A DNA stretch of 64,000 nucleotides from SIG78 sp036677805 (lineage in GTDB: Bacteria; Verrucomicrobiota; Lentisphaeria; Victivallales; Victivallaceae): positions 124,001 to 188,000 of the forward strand of contig JAVBVS010000004.1 in the NCBI GenBank assembly GCA_036677805.1, in the 5' to 3' direction. A model generated the notes under the pieces. That model worked only from the letters and a program-made list of their open reading frames with translations. It was not told the DNA's origin and did no database searches. The position numbers and the translations under genes are program-made. Shown here one piece after another: positions 43,120-51,450 of the stretch. How positions within the stretch are numbered: position 1 is the stretch's first letter; every line of letters begins with the position of its first letter.

Positions 43120-45261
43120 ATGAAACGATTGCGACAGATTCTGATTCCGGCGGTGATTCTGGCCGCGGTGGCCGGCGTCTGGTGCGTGCTGCCGGTGCGC
43201 GCTTCCGACTTGAGCGAGACCGGCAAGCTCGACCTGGTCGGGAAGCTGACATCGAAGATATTGAGCAACAATCACTTTCGCAAACAGGTTCAGGATGCGG
43301 CGCTGTCATCCCGGATTTTCGACGAATACATCAAGTTGATCGATCCTTCCAAAACCTTTTTCACCAGGGCCGATATCGCCGGGTTTGAAAAAGATCGTTT
43401 TCATCTGCTGGCCCAGCTCAACAACGGGACGCTGACGGTTATTTACACGATTTACGACCGCTTTCTTGAACGGCTGGCCGAATATCGCACCTATGCCGAC
43501 AAGATGCTCGGCGACGGCTTCGATTTCACGGCCGACGAGTCTTACTGCCCGGACCGCAAAGACGCCGATTTCTGCGCCGACGATGCGGCGCTGCATGAAT
43601 TGTGGCGGCAAAAGCTCAAGAACGATTTGCTTTATTTCCGCCTGATGCAGAAGGTGATGAGCGAACAGTCGGCGACCGATGCGGAAGTTGCCGTCGAGAT
43701 GAAGAAGCGCTGGAACCTCAAAACTCCCGAGGAGAAGGTGCGCACCCGGCTGCATGATGTCTACAACCTCTCCGCCCAGGTCGACAAAATGGACGTGCTG
43801 GGCATCTTCCTGACCGCGATGGCGCAGGTCTATGGGCCGCACTCGCGTTATTCAACGCCGAAGCAGGAGGAGGATTTCGATATTCAGTTCAAGCTGGAGC
43901 TGAGCGGTATCGGTGCGACGCTGACCAGTGAGGACGGCTATACCAAGGTGGTGGAACTGGTGCCCAACGGGCCCGCCGCCAAGGATGGGCGGCTCAAGCC
44001 CGAAGACCGCATCATCGCGGTGGCCCAGGAAGGCGGCGAGCCGGTGGATGTGATCGATATGACCGTCACCAATGTGGTCAAACTGGTCCGCGGCACCGCC
44101 GGCAGCAAGGTGACCCTGACCGTATTGCCCGCCGACAAGGGGGCGTCGGCGCTGCCGGAGGATATCACCATCGTCCGCGGCAAGGTTGAGTTGACCGAAA
44201 ACGCCGCCAAGGGCAAGGTGGAATCGGTCACGGCTCCCGACGGCAGCACCCGCCGCATCGGGGTGGTGACGCTGAACAATTTTTACATGGATTTCGACGG
44301 CGCCATGAAGGGGCTGCCCGATTATCGCAGCTGCACCCGCGACATCCGCAAGATTCTCGAGGAATTCAACCGACAGAAGGTTGACGCCGTGATCCTCGAT
44401 TTGCGCGCCAATTCCGGCGGCAGCCTGATGGAGGCGATCAGCCTGAGCGGCCTGTTCATCAAGGAGGGTCCCGTCGTCCAGATGATGGATGCGAACCGCC
44501 GCCTCGAAGTTCAGTACGATCCGGATGCGGACATCGCTTATGCCGGTCCGCTGGTGGTCCTGACCAGCAAATTTTCCGCTTCATCGGCCGAAATTCTGGC
44601 CGGGGCGATCAAGGATTATCATCGCGGCATTCTGATGGGGGATTCGCGCACCTATGGCAAGGGCACCGTGCTGGGGGTGATGAACCTGACCAAGATGCTC
44701 GGTTGGGCCAACCGTAAATTTGAAGCCGGGACGGTGACGTATGAAACCGCGGTGTTCTATCGGATCAATGGAGAGTCCAATCAGCAGCGCGGCATTCCCG
44801 CGGATATCGTCCTGCCGAGTTTCACCGAAGAGATGGAGGTGGGGGAAATGTTCAACCCGAACCATCTGCCGTGGGACAAGGCCGCTCCGGTCGCCCGGCC
44901 GGAAAAGCCGCTGGCGGCCGATGTCGGTTATGCCGAAATCACGCCGGATGTTGTGAATACGTTGAAGAATCACTCGAAGGAGCGTTTCACCACTCAGCCG
45001 GAATTGAAAAAACTGCGCGAAGAGATTCAGCGGTTCAAGGCCATGCGCGACCGCAAGGCGGTTTCGCTCAATGAATCCCGGCGGCTGAAGGAATATTACG
45101 ATGAAAAAGCGGCCGCCGACCGGGCGGATGCTTTGCTGGATGCCGTCGACGGTCAGGCGGGCGCGAAGAATGATGACCTGCTGCTGCACGAAGCGCTGAC
45201 CGTTACTGCCGAGTATGCGTCGATTCTCGAGGGAAAGAATCGCAGTTATGCCGGAAAATGA
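43120..45261 (+). CDS. C-terminal processing peptidase (S41, Prc/Tsp-like)
   Basis: Exported serine protease of 713 aa that degrades or trims proteins at their C-termini in the periplasm. A signal peptide (ILIPAVILAAVAGVWCVLPV) is followed by an N-terminal helical region, a PDZ domain (about 260-360; VVELVPNGPAAKDGRLKPEDRI) and the S41 catalytic core, with SKFSASSAEILAGAIKDY for the nucleophile Ser and SRTYGKGTVLG for the lysine. The long C-terminal tail is typical of the larger Tsp form. A TATATT box sits about 50 nt upstream of the gene. Its 3' end overlaps the CPBP protease gene. Confidence 0.93.
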   Translation: MKRLRQILIPAVILAAVAGVWCVLPVRASDLSETGKLDLVGKLTSKILSNNHFRKQVQDAALSSRIFDEYIKLIDPSKTFFTRADIAGFEKDRFHLLAQLNNGTLTVIYTIYDRFLERLAEYRTYADKMLGDGFDFTADESYCPDRKDADFCADDAALHELWRQKLKNDLLYFRLMQKVMSEQSATDAEVAVEMKKRWNLKTPEEKVRTRLHDVYNLSAQVDKMDVLGIFLTAMAQVYGPHSRYSTPKQEEDFDIQFKLELSGIGATLTSEDGYTKVVELVPNGPAAKDGRLKPEDRIIAVAQEGGEPVDVIDMTVTNVVKLVRGTAGSKVTLTVLPADKGASALPEDITIVRGKVELTENAAKGKVESVTAPDGSTRRIGVVTLNNFYMDFDGAMKGLPDYRSCTRDIRKILEEFNRQKVDAVILDLRANSGGSLMEAISLSGLFIKEGPVVQMMDANRRLEVQYDPDADIAYAGPLVVLTSKFSASSAEILAGAIKDYHRGILMGDSRTYGKGTVLGVMNLTKMLGWANRKFEAGTVTYETAVFYRINGESNQQRGIPADIVLPSFTEEMEVGEMFNPNHLPWDKAAPVARPEKPLAADVGYAEITPDVVNTLKNHSKERFTTQPELKKLREEIQRFKAMRDRKAVSLNESRRLKEYYDEKAAADRADALLDAVDGQAGAKNDDLLLHEALTVTAEYASILEGKNRSYAGK

Positions 45262-46012
45262 AGGTTCGGCCGAAGATCGGGAACTGAATCCGTCGCTGCC
45301 CGCGGCGGGGCGGTTGTGGTTCGAGTGGTGGACCTTGGCGGTGTTTCTGCTGATGTATTTTCTGCTGCCGGGAATTCTGGCGGCGGCGGCGTGGCGCGGC
45401 TGGATCGCCCGCGGGGTCTGGCCGTGGGGGGCGATTCCGCTTCAGGCTGCCGGATTGGCGCTGCTGCTGTGGAGCGCGCGCGGAATGCTCGGTTCATGGC
45501 CGATGGTGTGGCGGGCCGCGGGGCTGGTGCGTTGGCGGTGGGTTTGGCTGGGGCAGGGAATCGGGTTGTCCGCGGGCATTGCGCTTCTGGCCGGGGCGGT
45601 GACGCTTGGCTGGCGGGTGGCGATGCACCGTCTGGGGGGGGATTTCGAACTGCCCGGAACATTGCGGTTTTTCAAGGAGGGCAGCAACTCGCAGATTGCG
45701 GCGTTTGCGCTGATGGCGATCGGGCTGGCGCCGGTTTTCGAAGAGCTGGCGTTCCGGAATGCGCTGTTCGGTCTGTTGCGCCGGGTGACCGGATTCTGGC
45801 CGGCGGCGCTGGCGACGGGCGGATTGTTTGCCTTGAGCCACGGCTCGGGGTTGCAGTTTCCGGGGCTGGTGGTGATGGCGGTGTGCTGGCAATGGGTCAA
45901 CCGCCGGAGCGGTTCGCTCTGGAGTTCGATTCTGCTGCACTTTTTCAACAATTTTTTTGCGGTGGCGATTTTGTGGGTGGCGGTTTATTTCAAAATTGCG
46001 GTTTTCGAGTGA
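45248..46012 (+). CDS. CPBP family intramembrane metalloprotease
   Basis: A 254-aa polytopic membrane protein. FEELAFRNALFG carries the EExxxR motif; SHGSG and HFFNNF supply the other conserved residues of the CPBP (CAAX protease/bacteriocin-processing) family. There are about six hydrophobic segments. The start is at ATG 45248, overlapping the S41 gene end by 14 nt, which suggests coupled translation of the two proteases. Substrate unknown. It precedes ftsA by 21 nt. Confidence 0.88.
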   Translation: MPENEGSAEDRELNPSLPAAGRLWFEWWTLAVFLLMYFLLPGILAAAAWRGWIARGVWPWGAIPLQAAGLALLLWSARGMLGSWPMVWRAAGLVRWRWVWLGQGIGLSAGIALLAGAVTLGWRVAMHRLGGDFELPGTLRFFKEGSNSQIAAFALMAIGLAPVFEELAFRNALFGLLRRVTGFWPAALATGGLFALSHGSGLQFPGLVVMAVCWQWVNRRSGSLWSSILLHFFNNFFAVAILWVAVYFKIAVFE

Positions 46013-46033
46013 GTCCGACGGAGAACGGAAACA

Positions 46034-47308
46034 ATGTTCAAGCAACGCAATATTATTACGGCAATTGAGATCGGCACTTCCAAAATCTGTGTGCTGGTCG
46101 GAGAGTGTTCCGGCGACACTTTGGCGGTGATCGGCCGGGGCGAGGTCGACAGCGACGGCGCGGTGGTCAAGGGCGAAATCGCGGCCATGGACCTGGCGCT
46201 GGAAAAATTGATCGACGCCCTCGATCAGGCCGACGACGAGAGCGGGCGCGAGATCAACAACAGCGCATTGTTCGTGGTCGCGGTCACCGGTTGCGCGATC
46301 GATTCGTTTCAGGGGGTCGGCACCGCTTTCGTACAGAATGAGGAGCAGCGCATCGGCATCGAAGAAGTCACCGAAGCGCTGCGCAATGCTCAGATCAAAC
46401 CGCTGCCGGTGGACCAGAAGAAAATCTGCCTTTTCGATGCCTATTACATGATCGACGGGGCGCGCCGGGTGCGCAATCCGCTCGATCAGCGCGCGCACAA
46501 GCTCGAAGCCTATTCCCATGTGATTCACGGCGACAGCAACCGGCTGGAAAATTTCCGGGCGATTCTGTCCGATGCCGGACTGGAGGGGGAGCCGGAGATG
46601 GTTTTCAGCTCGATGGCCGACGCGCTCGGCATTCTGACCGCCGACGAGCGTGAAAATGGCGTACTGCTGGTGGACCTCGGCGCCGGAACCACGGAATACG
46701 CGGTTGTCTACAATGAGGGCGTTTTGGCCTCCGGCGTTTTCGCGTTGGGGTTCGAGCATGTGGCCAACGATCTGGCGATCGGCTTGAACCTGCCGATTGC
46801 CAACTGCCGCAAAATGCTGGTCGATAAAACGATCGAACAGATGATCCGGGAAAACCGGCCTTTCTGCGAATGCCGGACCAATTCCGGCAGCATGCGCCGG
46901 ATTCCGGTGGAATCCTTTCAGAAGATCATTGATGCCCGGTTGCGCGAAATTTTCGAATTGATCTATCACAAACTCATGCGGGAATCCTTCTGGCGCAACC
47001 TGGCCGCCGGCGGCGTTCTGACCGGCGGCGGCGCGCTCTATTTCCAGGCCCGCGACATTTTTCACCAGGTATGCGATCTGCCGTCGCGCATCGGCGTGCC
47101 CTACGACCTCAGCGGCGCATTGACCGATCTCGGCGATCCGCGGCACAGTACGGTCTGGGGCGCGCTGCGCTACGGTTGCGAGCGGCTGCGCCAGATGGAG
47201 AGCATTCGCCGCGGCGGTGCGCGCGGCGCGGTGCTCAACACCATCGCCGAGTTCGGCGACGTGGTATCGCGCAAGTTGAAATCATGGCGCAGAAGCGTTA
47301 AGTTCTGA
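46034..47308 (+). CDS. ftsA: Cell division protein FtsA
   Basis: Actin-like ATPase that tethers FtsZ to the membrane. The 424-aa protein has the phosphate-1 motif TAIEIGTSKIC, phosphate-2 VLLVDLGAGTTEYAVV and adenosine motif GGVLTGGGALYFQ. The 1C subdomain region is present between. The C-terminus VSRKLKSWRRSVKF resembles the amphipathic membrane-targeting helix. Together with ftsZ, 8 nt downstream, it forms the division module; ftsQ and mur genes are not immediately upstream, where two proteases lie instead. Confidence 0.92.
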   Translation: MFKQRNIITAIEIGTSKICVLVGECSGDTLAVIGRGEVDSDGAVVKGEIAAMDLALEKLIDALDQADDESGREINNSALFVVAVTGCAIDSFQGVGTAFVQNEEQRIGIEEVTEALRNAQIKPLPVDQKKICLFDAYYMIDGARRVRNPLDQRAHKLEAYSHVIHGDSNRLENFRAILSDAGLEGEPEMVFSSMADALGILTADERENGVLLVDLGAGTTEYAVVYNEGVLASGVFALGFEHVANDLAIGLNLPIANCRKMLVDKTIEQMIRENRPFCECRTNSGSMRRIPVESFQKIIDARLREIFELIYHKLMRESFWRNLAAGGVLTGGGALYFQARDIFHQVCDLPSRIGVPYDLSGALTDLGDPRHSTVWGALRYGCERLRQMESIRRGGARGAVLNTIAEFGDVVSRKLKSWRRSVKF

Positions 47309-47316
47309 GGGACGGC

Positions 47317-48501
47317 ATGGAAGACAAGGGAAAAGTTCTGGTTTTGGGACTGGGCGGCGCCGGAGTGCGGATCGTGTCGGCGTTGAATCGGCTGCCGGAA
47401 GCCCGGCCGTTGACGATTTACGCACTGGATACGGACAAGGCGGCGCTGGAACGGGCGGTCGATCTGGAGGCGTCGCGGCGCATTCTCGGTGACGAACAGT
47501 GGCTTTCCGGGCTGGGCGCCGGCGGCGACGTGATGAAGGGGCAGCGTGCGCTGTCGCGGGAAAGCGGCCGTTTGCGCGAACTGCTGAACGATGCCCGGTT
47601 GCTGGTGGTGACCGGCGGGCTGGGCGGCGGTACGGCGACCGGCGGCGCCGGGGTGATTGCCCGGCTGGCGCATACGATGAACGTGCCGGTGGTGTTTGTT
47701 TTCGAGTTGCCGTTCGCGTTCGAAGGCCACGGGCGGCGCAAGGCCGCCGAAGACGGCATGCGGGAGCTGCTGGCGCTGGCCGATGCGGTGCTGGGACTGC
47801 CCAACGACCTGTTGTTTTCGGTGTTGCCGGCGGAAACCGCGTTTGTCGACGCTTTTCGGATGGCCGATGTGGAGTTGGCCCGGGTGATTGCAGGGGTGGT
47901 CGATATTCTGACCCCGGGCAATCTGCTGGCGGCGGATCTCGGCGATTTGAGCGCCATCCTGAAGAACCGCAAAAGTTATGCCGCGGTCGGCGTCGGCGTC
48001 GGCGCGTCGGAAACTCCGGGCGAAGCCTGCCGTGTGGCGTTGGCCACGCTGGCCGATTCGCCGTTTCTGGGCGGTGCGGCCAAGCTTCGGGAAGCCGATG
48101 CGGTGCTGCTCAATCTGACCGGGGGGCCGGAACTGACGCTTTCGGAAGTCCGGCGCGCCCTGGAGACGGTCGGTACGCTGCCCGGGACGACGGCCCGGGT
48201 GCTGGTGGGGGCCAACGTGCGCGAAGATTGCCGCCATCAGGTGCGGCTGACTGCCATCGCGGTCAAATTCGATGAGCGCGACGCGGTGGAAAAACAGCTG
48301 GCCGAAGCTGCCAGGCCGGTCCGGCGCAAACGTTCCCGAGCCGCGGCCGCGGGCGGCGATCTGCCGATTCAGCCTTCGCTGCCGCTGACGATTTCGACCA
48401 GCGGCATTTTCGAAGGGACGACCGAAACGGTGATCGACGGCGTGAATTTCGATATCCCGACTTTTCACCGCAAGCAGATTGCGGTCGATACCGGAGAGTG
48501 A
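47317..48501 (+). CDS. ftsZ: Divergent cell division protein FtsZ
   Basis: Tubulin-like GTPase forming the Z-ring, 394 aa. Support comes from the N-terminal VLVLGLGGAGVRIV, the position after ftsA and the C-terminal peptide FDIPTFHRKQ (378-387), nearly identical to the FtsA-binding tail of other FtsZ proteins. It is divergent at key places: the tubulin signature reads GGGTATG (103-109) instead of GGGTGTG, and the T7 loop reads AADLGD with Ala in place of the Asn of NxD, while Asp207 and Asp210 remain. The linker is very short. Such changes may alter GTP turnover; that is inference. Confidence 0.85.
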   Translation: MEDKGKVLVLGLGGAGVRIVSALNRLPEARPLTIYALDTDKAALERAVDLEASRRILGDEQWLSGLGAGGDVMKGQRALSRESGRLRELLNDARLLVVTGGLGGGTATGGAGVIARLAHTMNVPVVFVFELPFAFEGHGRRKAAEDGMRELLALADAVLGLPNDLLFSVLPAETAFVDAFRMADVELARVIAGVVDILTPGNLLAADLGDLSAILKNRKSYAAVGVGVGASETPGEACRVALATLADSPFLGGAAKLREADAVLLNLTGGPELTLSEVRRALETVGTLPGTTARVLVGANVREDCRHQVRLTAIAVKFDERDAVEKQLAEAARPVRRKRSRAAAAGGDLPIQPSLPLTISTSGIFEGTTETVIDGVNFDIPTFHRKQIAVDTGE

Positions 48502-48625
48502 TTGTGCCGGTCGGGCCGCCGGAGCTGCCGGGCAAAAAATACGTGATCCGGCCTTAATTTACGACGCGGAACTCCCGATTTTCCGGGGGCGGGCGGGTTT
48601 TTTTGAAAAATTTTCGCTCATCCCC

Positions 48626-48654
48626 TTGACAATCAGGTTTTTTTTTGGTAAACT
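48626..48654 (+). promoter_or_regulatory. Promoter of RRM gene with long leader
   Basis: TTGACA (48626-48631), a 17-nt spacer with a T-tract and TAAACT (48649-48654). It predicts a leader of about 280 nt before ATG 48944. Confidence 0.55.
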
Positions 48655-48660
48655 TATACA

Positions 48661-48943
48661 AGTTGAGAAATTCACTAACTCCCTATTTGCAGTAAGAATT
48701 TGACGACTTTCATGACATTCTCACCATAGAGTGACGGCGTCGGCATCCGGATCAAGGCTGTCGGCGACTTTCCCAAGCGCTTTCGCTCTTCTGTTCCGAC
48801 TGTTTTAATGTGATGCGTTTCTTCCACATGTTCGGCAATGTAGGCGACGGCTCAATAAGCAACCGATTAACCAAGCAACCGGAAGAAACGCAAAAATCAA
48901 TATCCCGTAGTCGAGCAGTCGAGAAAGCGGGGAAAGGCAAAAG
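48661..48943 (+). promoter_or_regulatory. Long structured 5' leader of RRM gene
   Basis: The leader has no credible gene. TGCGTTTCTTCC (48814-48825) is an exact complement of GGAAGAAACGCA (48881-48892), a 12-bp stem, and the enclosed part has a direct repeat AAGCAACC (48857, 48873). It may mediate thermal or autoregulatory control of the RNA-binding protein; this is inference. Confidence 0.4.
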
Positions 48944-49234
48944 ATGAATATTTACGTGGGAAACCTGCCGTACAGCACGACCAGAGAAGATCTGGAAGCT
49001 CTTTTCGGTGAATTCGGCGCGGTCGAATCGGCGCGCGTGGTGATGGATCGCGAATCCGGCCGCAGCAAGGGCTTCGGCTTCGTCGAAATGGATGCTTCGG
49101 CCGGCAAACAGGCGATCGAAAGCCTGAACGGCAGTGAAATCGGCGGCCGCAAGGCGGTGGTCAATGAAGCGCGTCCGCGGGAAGAACGTCCTCGCGAAGG
49201 CGGCTTCCGGCGCGAAGGCGGTTTCAACCGCTAA
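48944..49234 (+). CDS. RRM-domain RNA-binding protein
   Basis: A 96-aa single-RRM protein. RNP2 is IYVGNLPY and RNP1 is KGFGFVEM, with the usual 45-residue spacing. The C-terminal tail (REERPREGGFRREGGFNR) is Arg/Gly rich. This class is abundant in cyanobacteria, Bacteroidetes and Planctomycetes-Verrucomicrobia relatives and often cold-induced. It is transcribed alone, with a long leader in front and a terminator behind. Confidence 0.93.
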   Translation: MNIYVGNLPYSTTREDLEALFGEFGAVESARVVMDRESGRSKGFGFVEMDASAGKQAIESLNGSEIGGRKAVVNEARPREERPREGGFRREGGFNR

Positions 49235-49256
49235 GGCAGACAGTTTCCGCTTGCAG

Positions 49257-49290
49257 GCGGGCGGTCCGAGAGTGGGCCGCCCGCTTTTTT
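49257..49290 (+). terminator. Intrinsic terminator of RRM gene
   Basis: GCGGGCGGTCC pairs with GGGCCGCCCGC (11 bp, one G-T) around GAGAGT, followed by six T. Confidence 0.85.
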
Positions 49291-49432
49291 CTGTAAAAAA
49301 CAGAGCTTGGCGAGCTTCCCGGGTTGCATTTTGCCGCTTGCGGCATTATGCTAAGGACAGTCGGTCCGCTCTCCGGTCGCCGGAGCAGCGGAAAATTATT
49401 TTCAAGACCATGATTATCGAAGGAGAAAAAAC

Positions 49433-49687
49433 ATGGCGGAGTTGAAAGAAATTTATGCGGACGGCATCGGCCAGATTCATTTTGCCGGCGGGATGGTGCG
49501 TTACGATTTCGTAACCATGCAGCCGCGCGAAAACGCCGAGCCGGAAGTCAAGGCGAACCTCCGGATCGTGATGCCGCCGCAAGGCTTTCTGAATGCGTTC
49601 AATTCGATGCAGCAGCTGATCGACAAACTGCTCGAAGCCGGGGTGCTCCAGAAGAATGCGACGGCCAAGGGGCCGGCGGGCAAGTAA
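49433..49687 (+). CDS. Small conserved-looking protein, possibly DUF3467-like
   Basis: An 84-aa cytoplasmic protein preceded by AAGGAG. I cannot name the family firmly. The pattern YDFVTMQPRENAEPEVKANL followed by RIVMPPQGFLNAFNSMQQL resembles DUF3467 proteins, in which RIVMSP is followed by a helix. The strong ribosome site and regular codon use argue for a real gene. Neighbouring genes give no functional hint. Confidence 0.65.
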   Translation: MAELKEIYADGIGQIHFAGGMVRYDFVTMQPRENAEPEVKANLRIVMPPQGFLNAFNSMQQLIDKLLEAGVLQKNATAKGPAGK

Positions 49688-49726
49688 GCGCTGTGACCGG
49701 GTTGTAACCGTCGGGAGTTCTCCGGA

Positions 49727-50086
49727 ATGCTGACCCATACGATGGTCAATGCTCTCCTCCATGGCCGGGATTCGGAATATCGGATCGCCGGAGAGGCGTG
49801 TTGTTGTCTGTCGTTGCCGGGGTTGGCGTTGTTTCATGCCGGGGAGCGCCGGATGTTTCTGCCGCCGGAGCGCTGCGACGCGGGTTGCTGTTTTTCGATT
49901 TCCGGAGGCGGCGACTGGACGGTGTATGGGTTTGCCCTCGGGGCGGCGAAGATTTTCAAGACATGCATTTCGGTCATTGCCGGTGTGGTGGAGCGCTTTG
50001 TCCGGTTCCGCAAATTCTGGGACAGGGAGATTCGCCGGAGGCCTGGCCGCCGGGATGCGCGCAAGATTTTCTGCCTTCGACTATGA
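49727..50086 (+). CDS. Hypothetical 119-aa ORF
   Basis: An open frame of 119 codons with codon use like its neighbours (high third-position G/C, normal Gly/Gly/Asp runs in the middle). It contains five Cys in the first half (ACCCLSLPG, RCDAGCCF) and a hydrophobic stretch (FKTCISVIAGVVERFV). No family is recognised, no clear ribosome site is present, and two competing frames overlap it, so it may not be real. Confidence 0.3.
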   Translation: MLTHTMVNALLHGRDSEYRIAGEACCCLSLPGLALFHAGERRMFLPPERCDAGCCFSISGGGDWTVYGFALGAAKIFKTCISVIAGVVERFVRFRKFWDREIRRRPGRRDARKIFCLRL

Positions 50087-50114
50087 GCGGACAATAGTCG
50101 ATCCGGCGCAAGAG

Positions 50115-50162
50115 GATACGGTACAGCTTCGGGAATGATTCCGGCGTTGTACCGTGTTTTTA
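50115..50162 (+). terminator. Terminator before ABC ATPase gene
   Basis: ACGGTACA and TGTACCGT form the outer stem of a hairpin, followed by GTTTTT. Confidence 0.65.
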
Positions 50163-50204
50163 TCGGCCCGGAAGAGTTGGATCGGGAAGGATGGGAGCGG
50201 AGTG

Positions 50205-50972
50205 ATGGACCGGCCTGTGTTGTGCGGTGAACAATTGTGCTTCAGCTATGGCGAACGCCGAATTTTCCAGGAAGTTTCCCTGGCGGTCAGGCGGGGCGAG
50301 CTGACGATGATGCTGGGCCCGAACGGCTCGGGGAAAACGACGCTGCTGCGATTGCTGAGCGGTTTTCTGAGTCCGGATTCCGGCCAAATCATGCTGGCCG
50401 GGCGGAATTTGACGCAGTACGGCGCCCGGGCGCGCGCCGCCATGCTCGGCGTGGTGCCTCAGACGCCGCCGCCGGCGCTCGACTTTACGGTACGCGATCT
50501 GGTGATGCTCGGGTGCCATGCCAAGCTGCCGCAGTTGAGTCCGCCGTCGCCGGAGGACCGGCAGCGGGTGGATGAGGCCATGGCGGCGCTCGATCTGACG
50601 GCGTTGGCCGACCGCCCCGCCAACCGGCTGTCGGGCGGTGAACGGCAACGGGTGATGCTCGCCGGAGCGCTGGCGCTGGCGCCGGAGGCGTTGTTGCTGG
50701 ACGAACCGACTTCGGCGCTGGACCCGCACCACCGGCTGCTGGTGATGCGCCTGCTCAAGGATTATGCCCGCGATCACGCGGTGCTGATGATCACTCATGA
50801 TTTCGAATTGGCCGGAGTTTTTGCGGAGCAGCTGCTGCTGGTGGACGGCACCGGATGTCTGGAGGCGGGGCCGCCGGAACTGCTGCTGACCGCCGCCACG
50901 CTGACCCGGATTTATCATACCCCGGCCGAAGTGCTGCTGCGGGAAGGCCGCCGCCGGATTTTCTGGACCTGA
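50205..50972 (+). CDS. ABC transporter ATP-binding protein, unpaired
   Basis: A 255-aa ATPase. Walker A is GPNGSGKTT, the Q-loop is VVPQTPPP, the signature LSGGERQRV, Walker B LLLDEPTSALD and the H-loop ITHDFE. Overall it resembles FecE/BtuD-type importers for iron-chelate or cobalamin. Unusually, no permease or binding protein lies near it, so partners must be elsewhere. Start ATG 50205 follows GGGAGCGGAG. Confidence 0.88.
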   Translation: MDRPVLCGEQLCFSYGERRIFQEVSLAVRRGELTMMLGPNGSGKTTLLRLLSGFLSPDSGQIMLAGRNLTQYGARARAAMLGVVPQTPPPALDFTVRDLVMLGCHAKLPQLSPPSPEDRQRVDEAMAALDLTALADRPANRLSGGERQRVMLAGALALAPEALLLDEPTSALDPHHRLLVMRLLKDYARDHAVLMITHDFELAGVFAEQLLLVDGTGCLEAGPPELLLTAATLTRIYHTPAEVLLREGRRRIFWT

Positions 50973-51069
50973 CGTCCGGCGGCGCTTTTTTTGCGATTGC
51001 GGTTTGAAGATTGCGGCAAGCCGGGTTATATTTCTCAAATACCGGATTTGCAATGGGACGGAATCAATC

Positions 51070-51414
51070 ATGGATAGGATCGGCGATTATCTGGAAATTC
51101 ACGAATTGAACGTTTCCGCCGCTCCGGCCCCAACCCGGGAACGGCCGGACCGCGCGGTGATCCGTGGATTCCTCCGGGCCCGGACCAGCATGAGGGTGCT
51201 CTACATCGCCTCGCTGGAACTCGACGGCATGGAGATGGTCGAGGCGTTCCGGCTGAATTTCGCACCGGAGGGCGATGGGGTGGAGCTGCCCGATATTTTC
51301 GTCATCAATCCGATTCGCAGCGAAGAACCCGGTCACGGCGATTATACGGTGGTGCTTAAGATCTACGCCTCCGGCGGCCGGGTGCATGAATTTTCCCGAA
51401 AAATCAAATTCTGA
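51070..51414 (+). CDS. Hypothetical 114-aa protein
   Basis: Unrecognised. A small soluble protein with alternating hydrophobic strands (MRVLYIASLELDGMEMVEAF, GDYTVVLKIYASGG), consistent with a beta-sandwich. It lies 36 nt upstream of the GYF-domain membrane protein and may be co-transcribed with it. A TATATT box occurs about 45 nt upstream. Confidence 0.55.
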   Translation: MDRIGDYLEIHELNVSAAPAPTRERPDRAVIRGFLRARTSMRVLYIASLELDGMEMVEAFRLNFAPEGDGVELPDIFVINPIRSEEPGHGDYTVVLKIYASGGRVHEFSRKIKF

Positions 51415-51450
51415 GGACCAATCACCATCCGGGGGGATGAGCCGTTGGCC

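Noticed and set aside
48752..48940. 62-codon minus-strand frame in the RRM leader
   Set aside because: No ribosome site or family match; the leader structure explains the sequence better.
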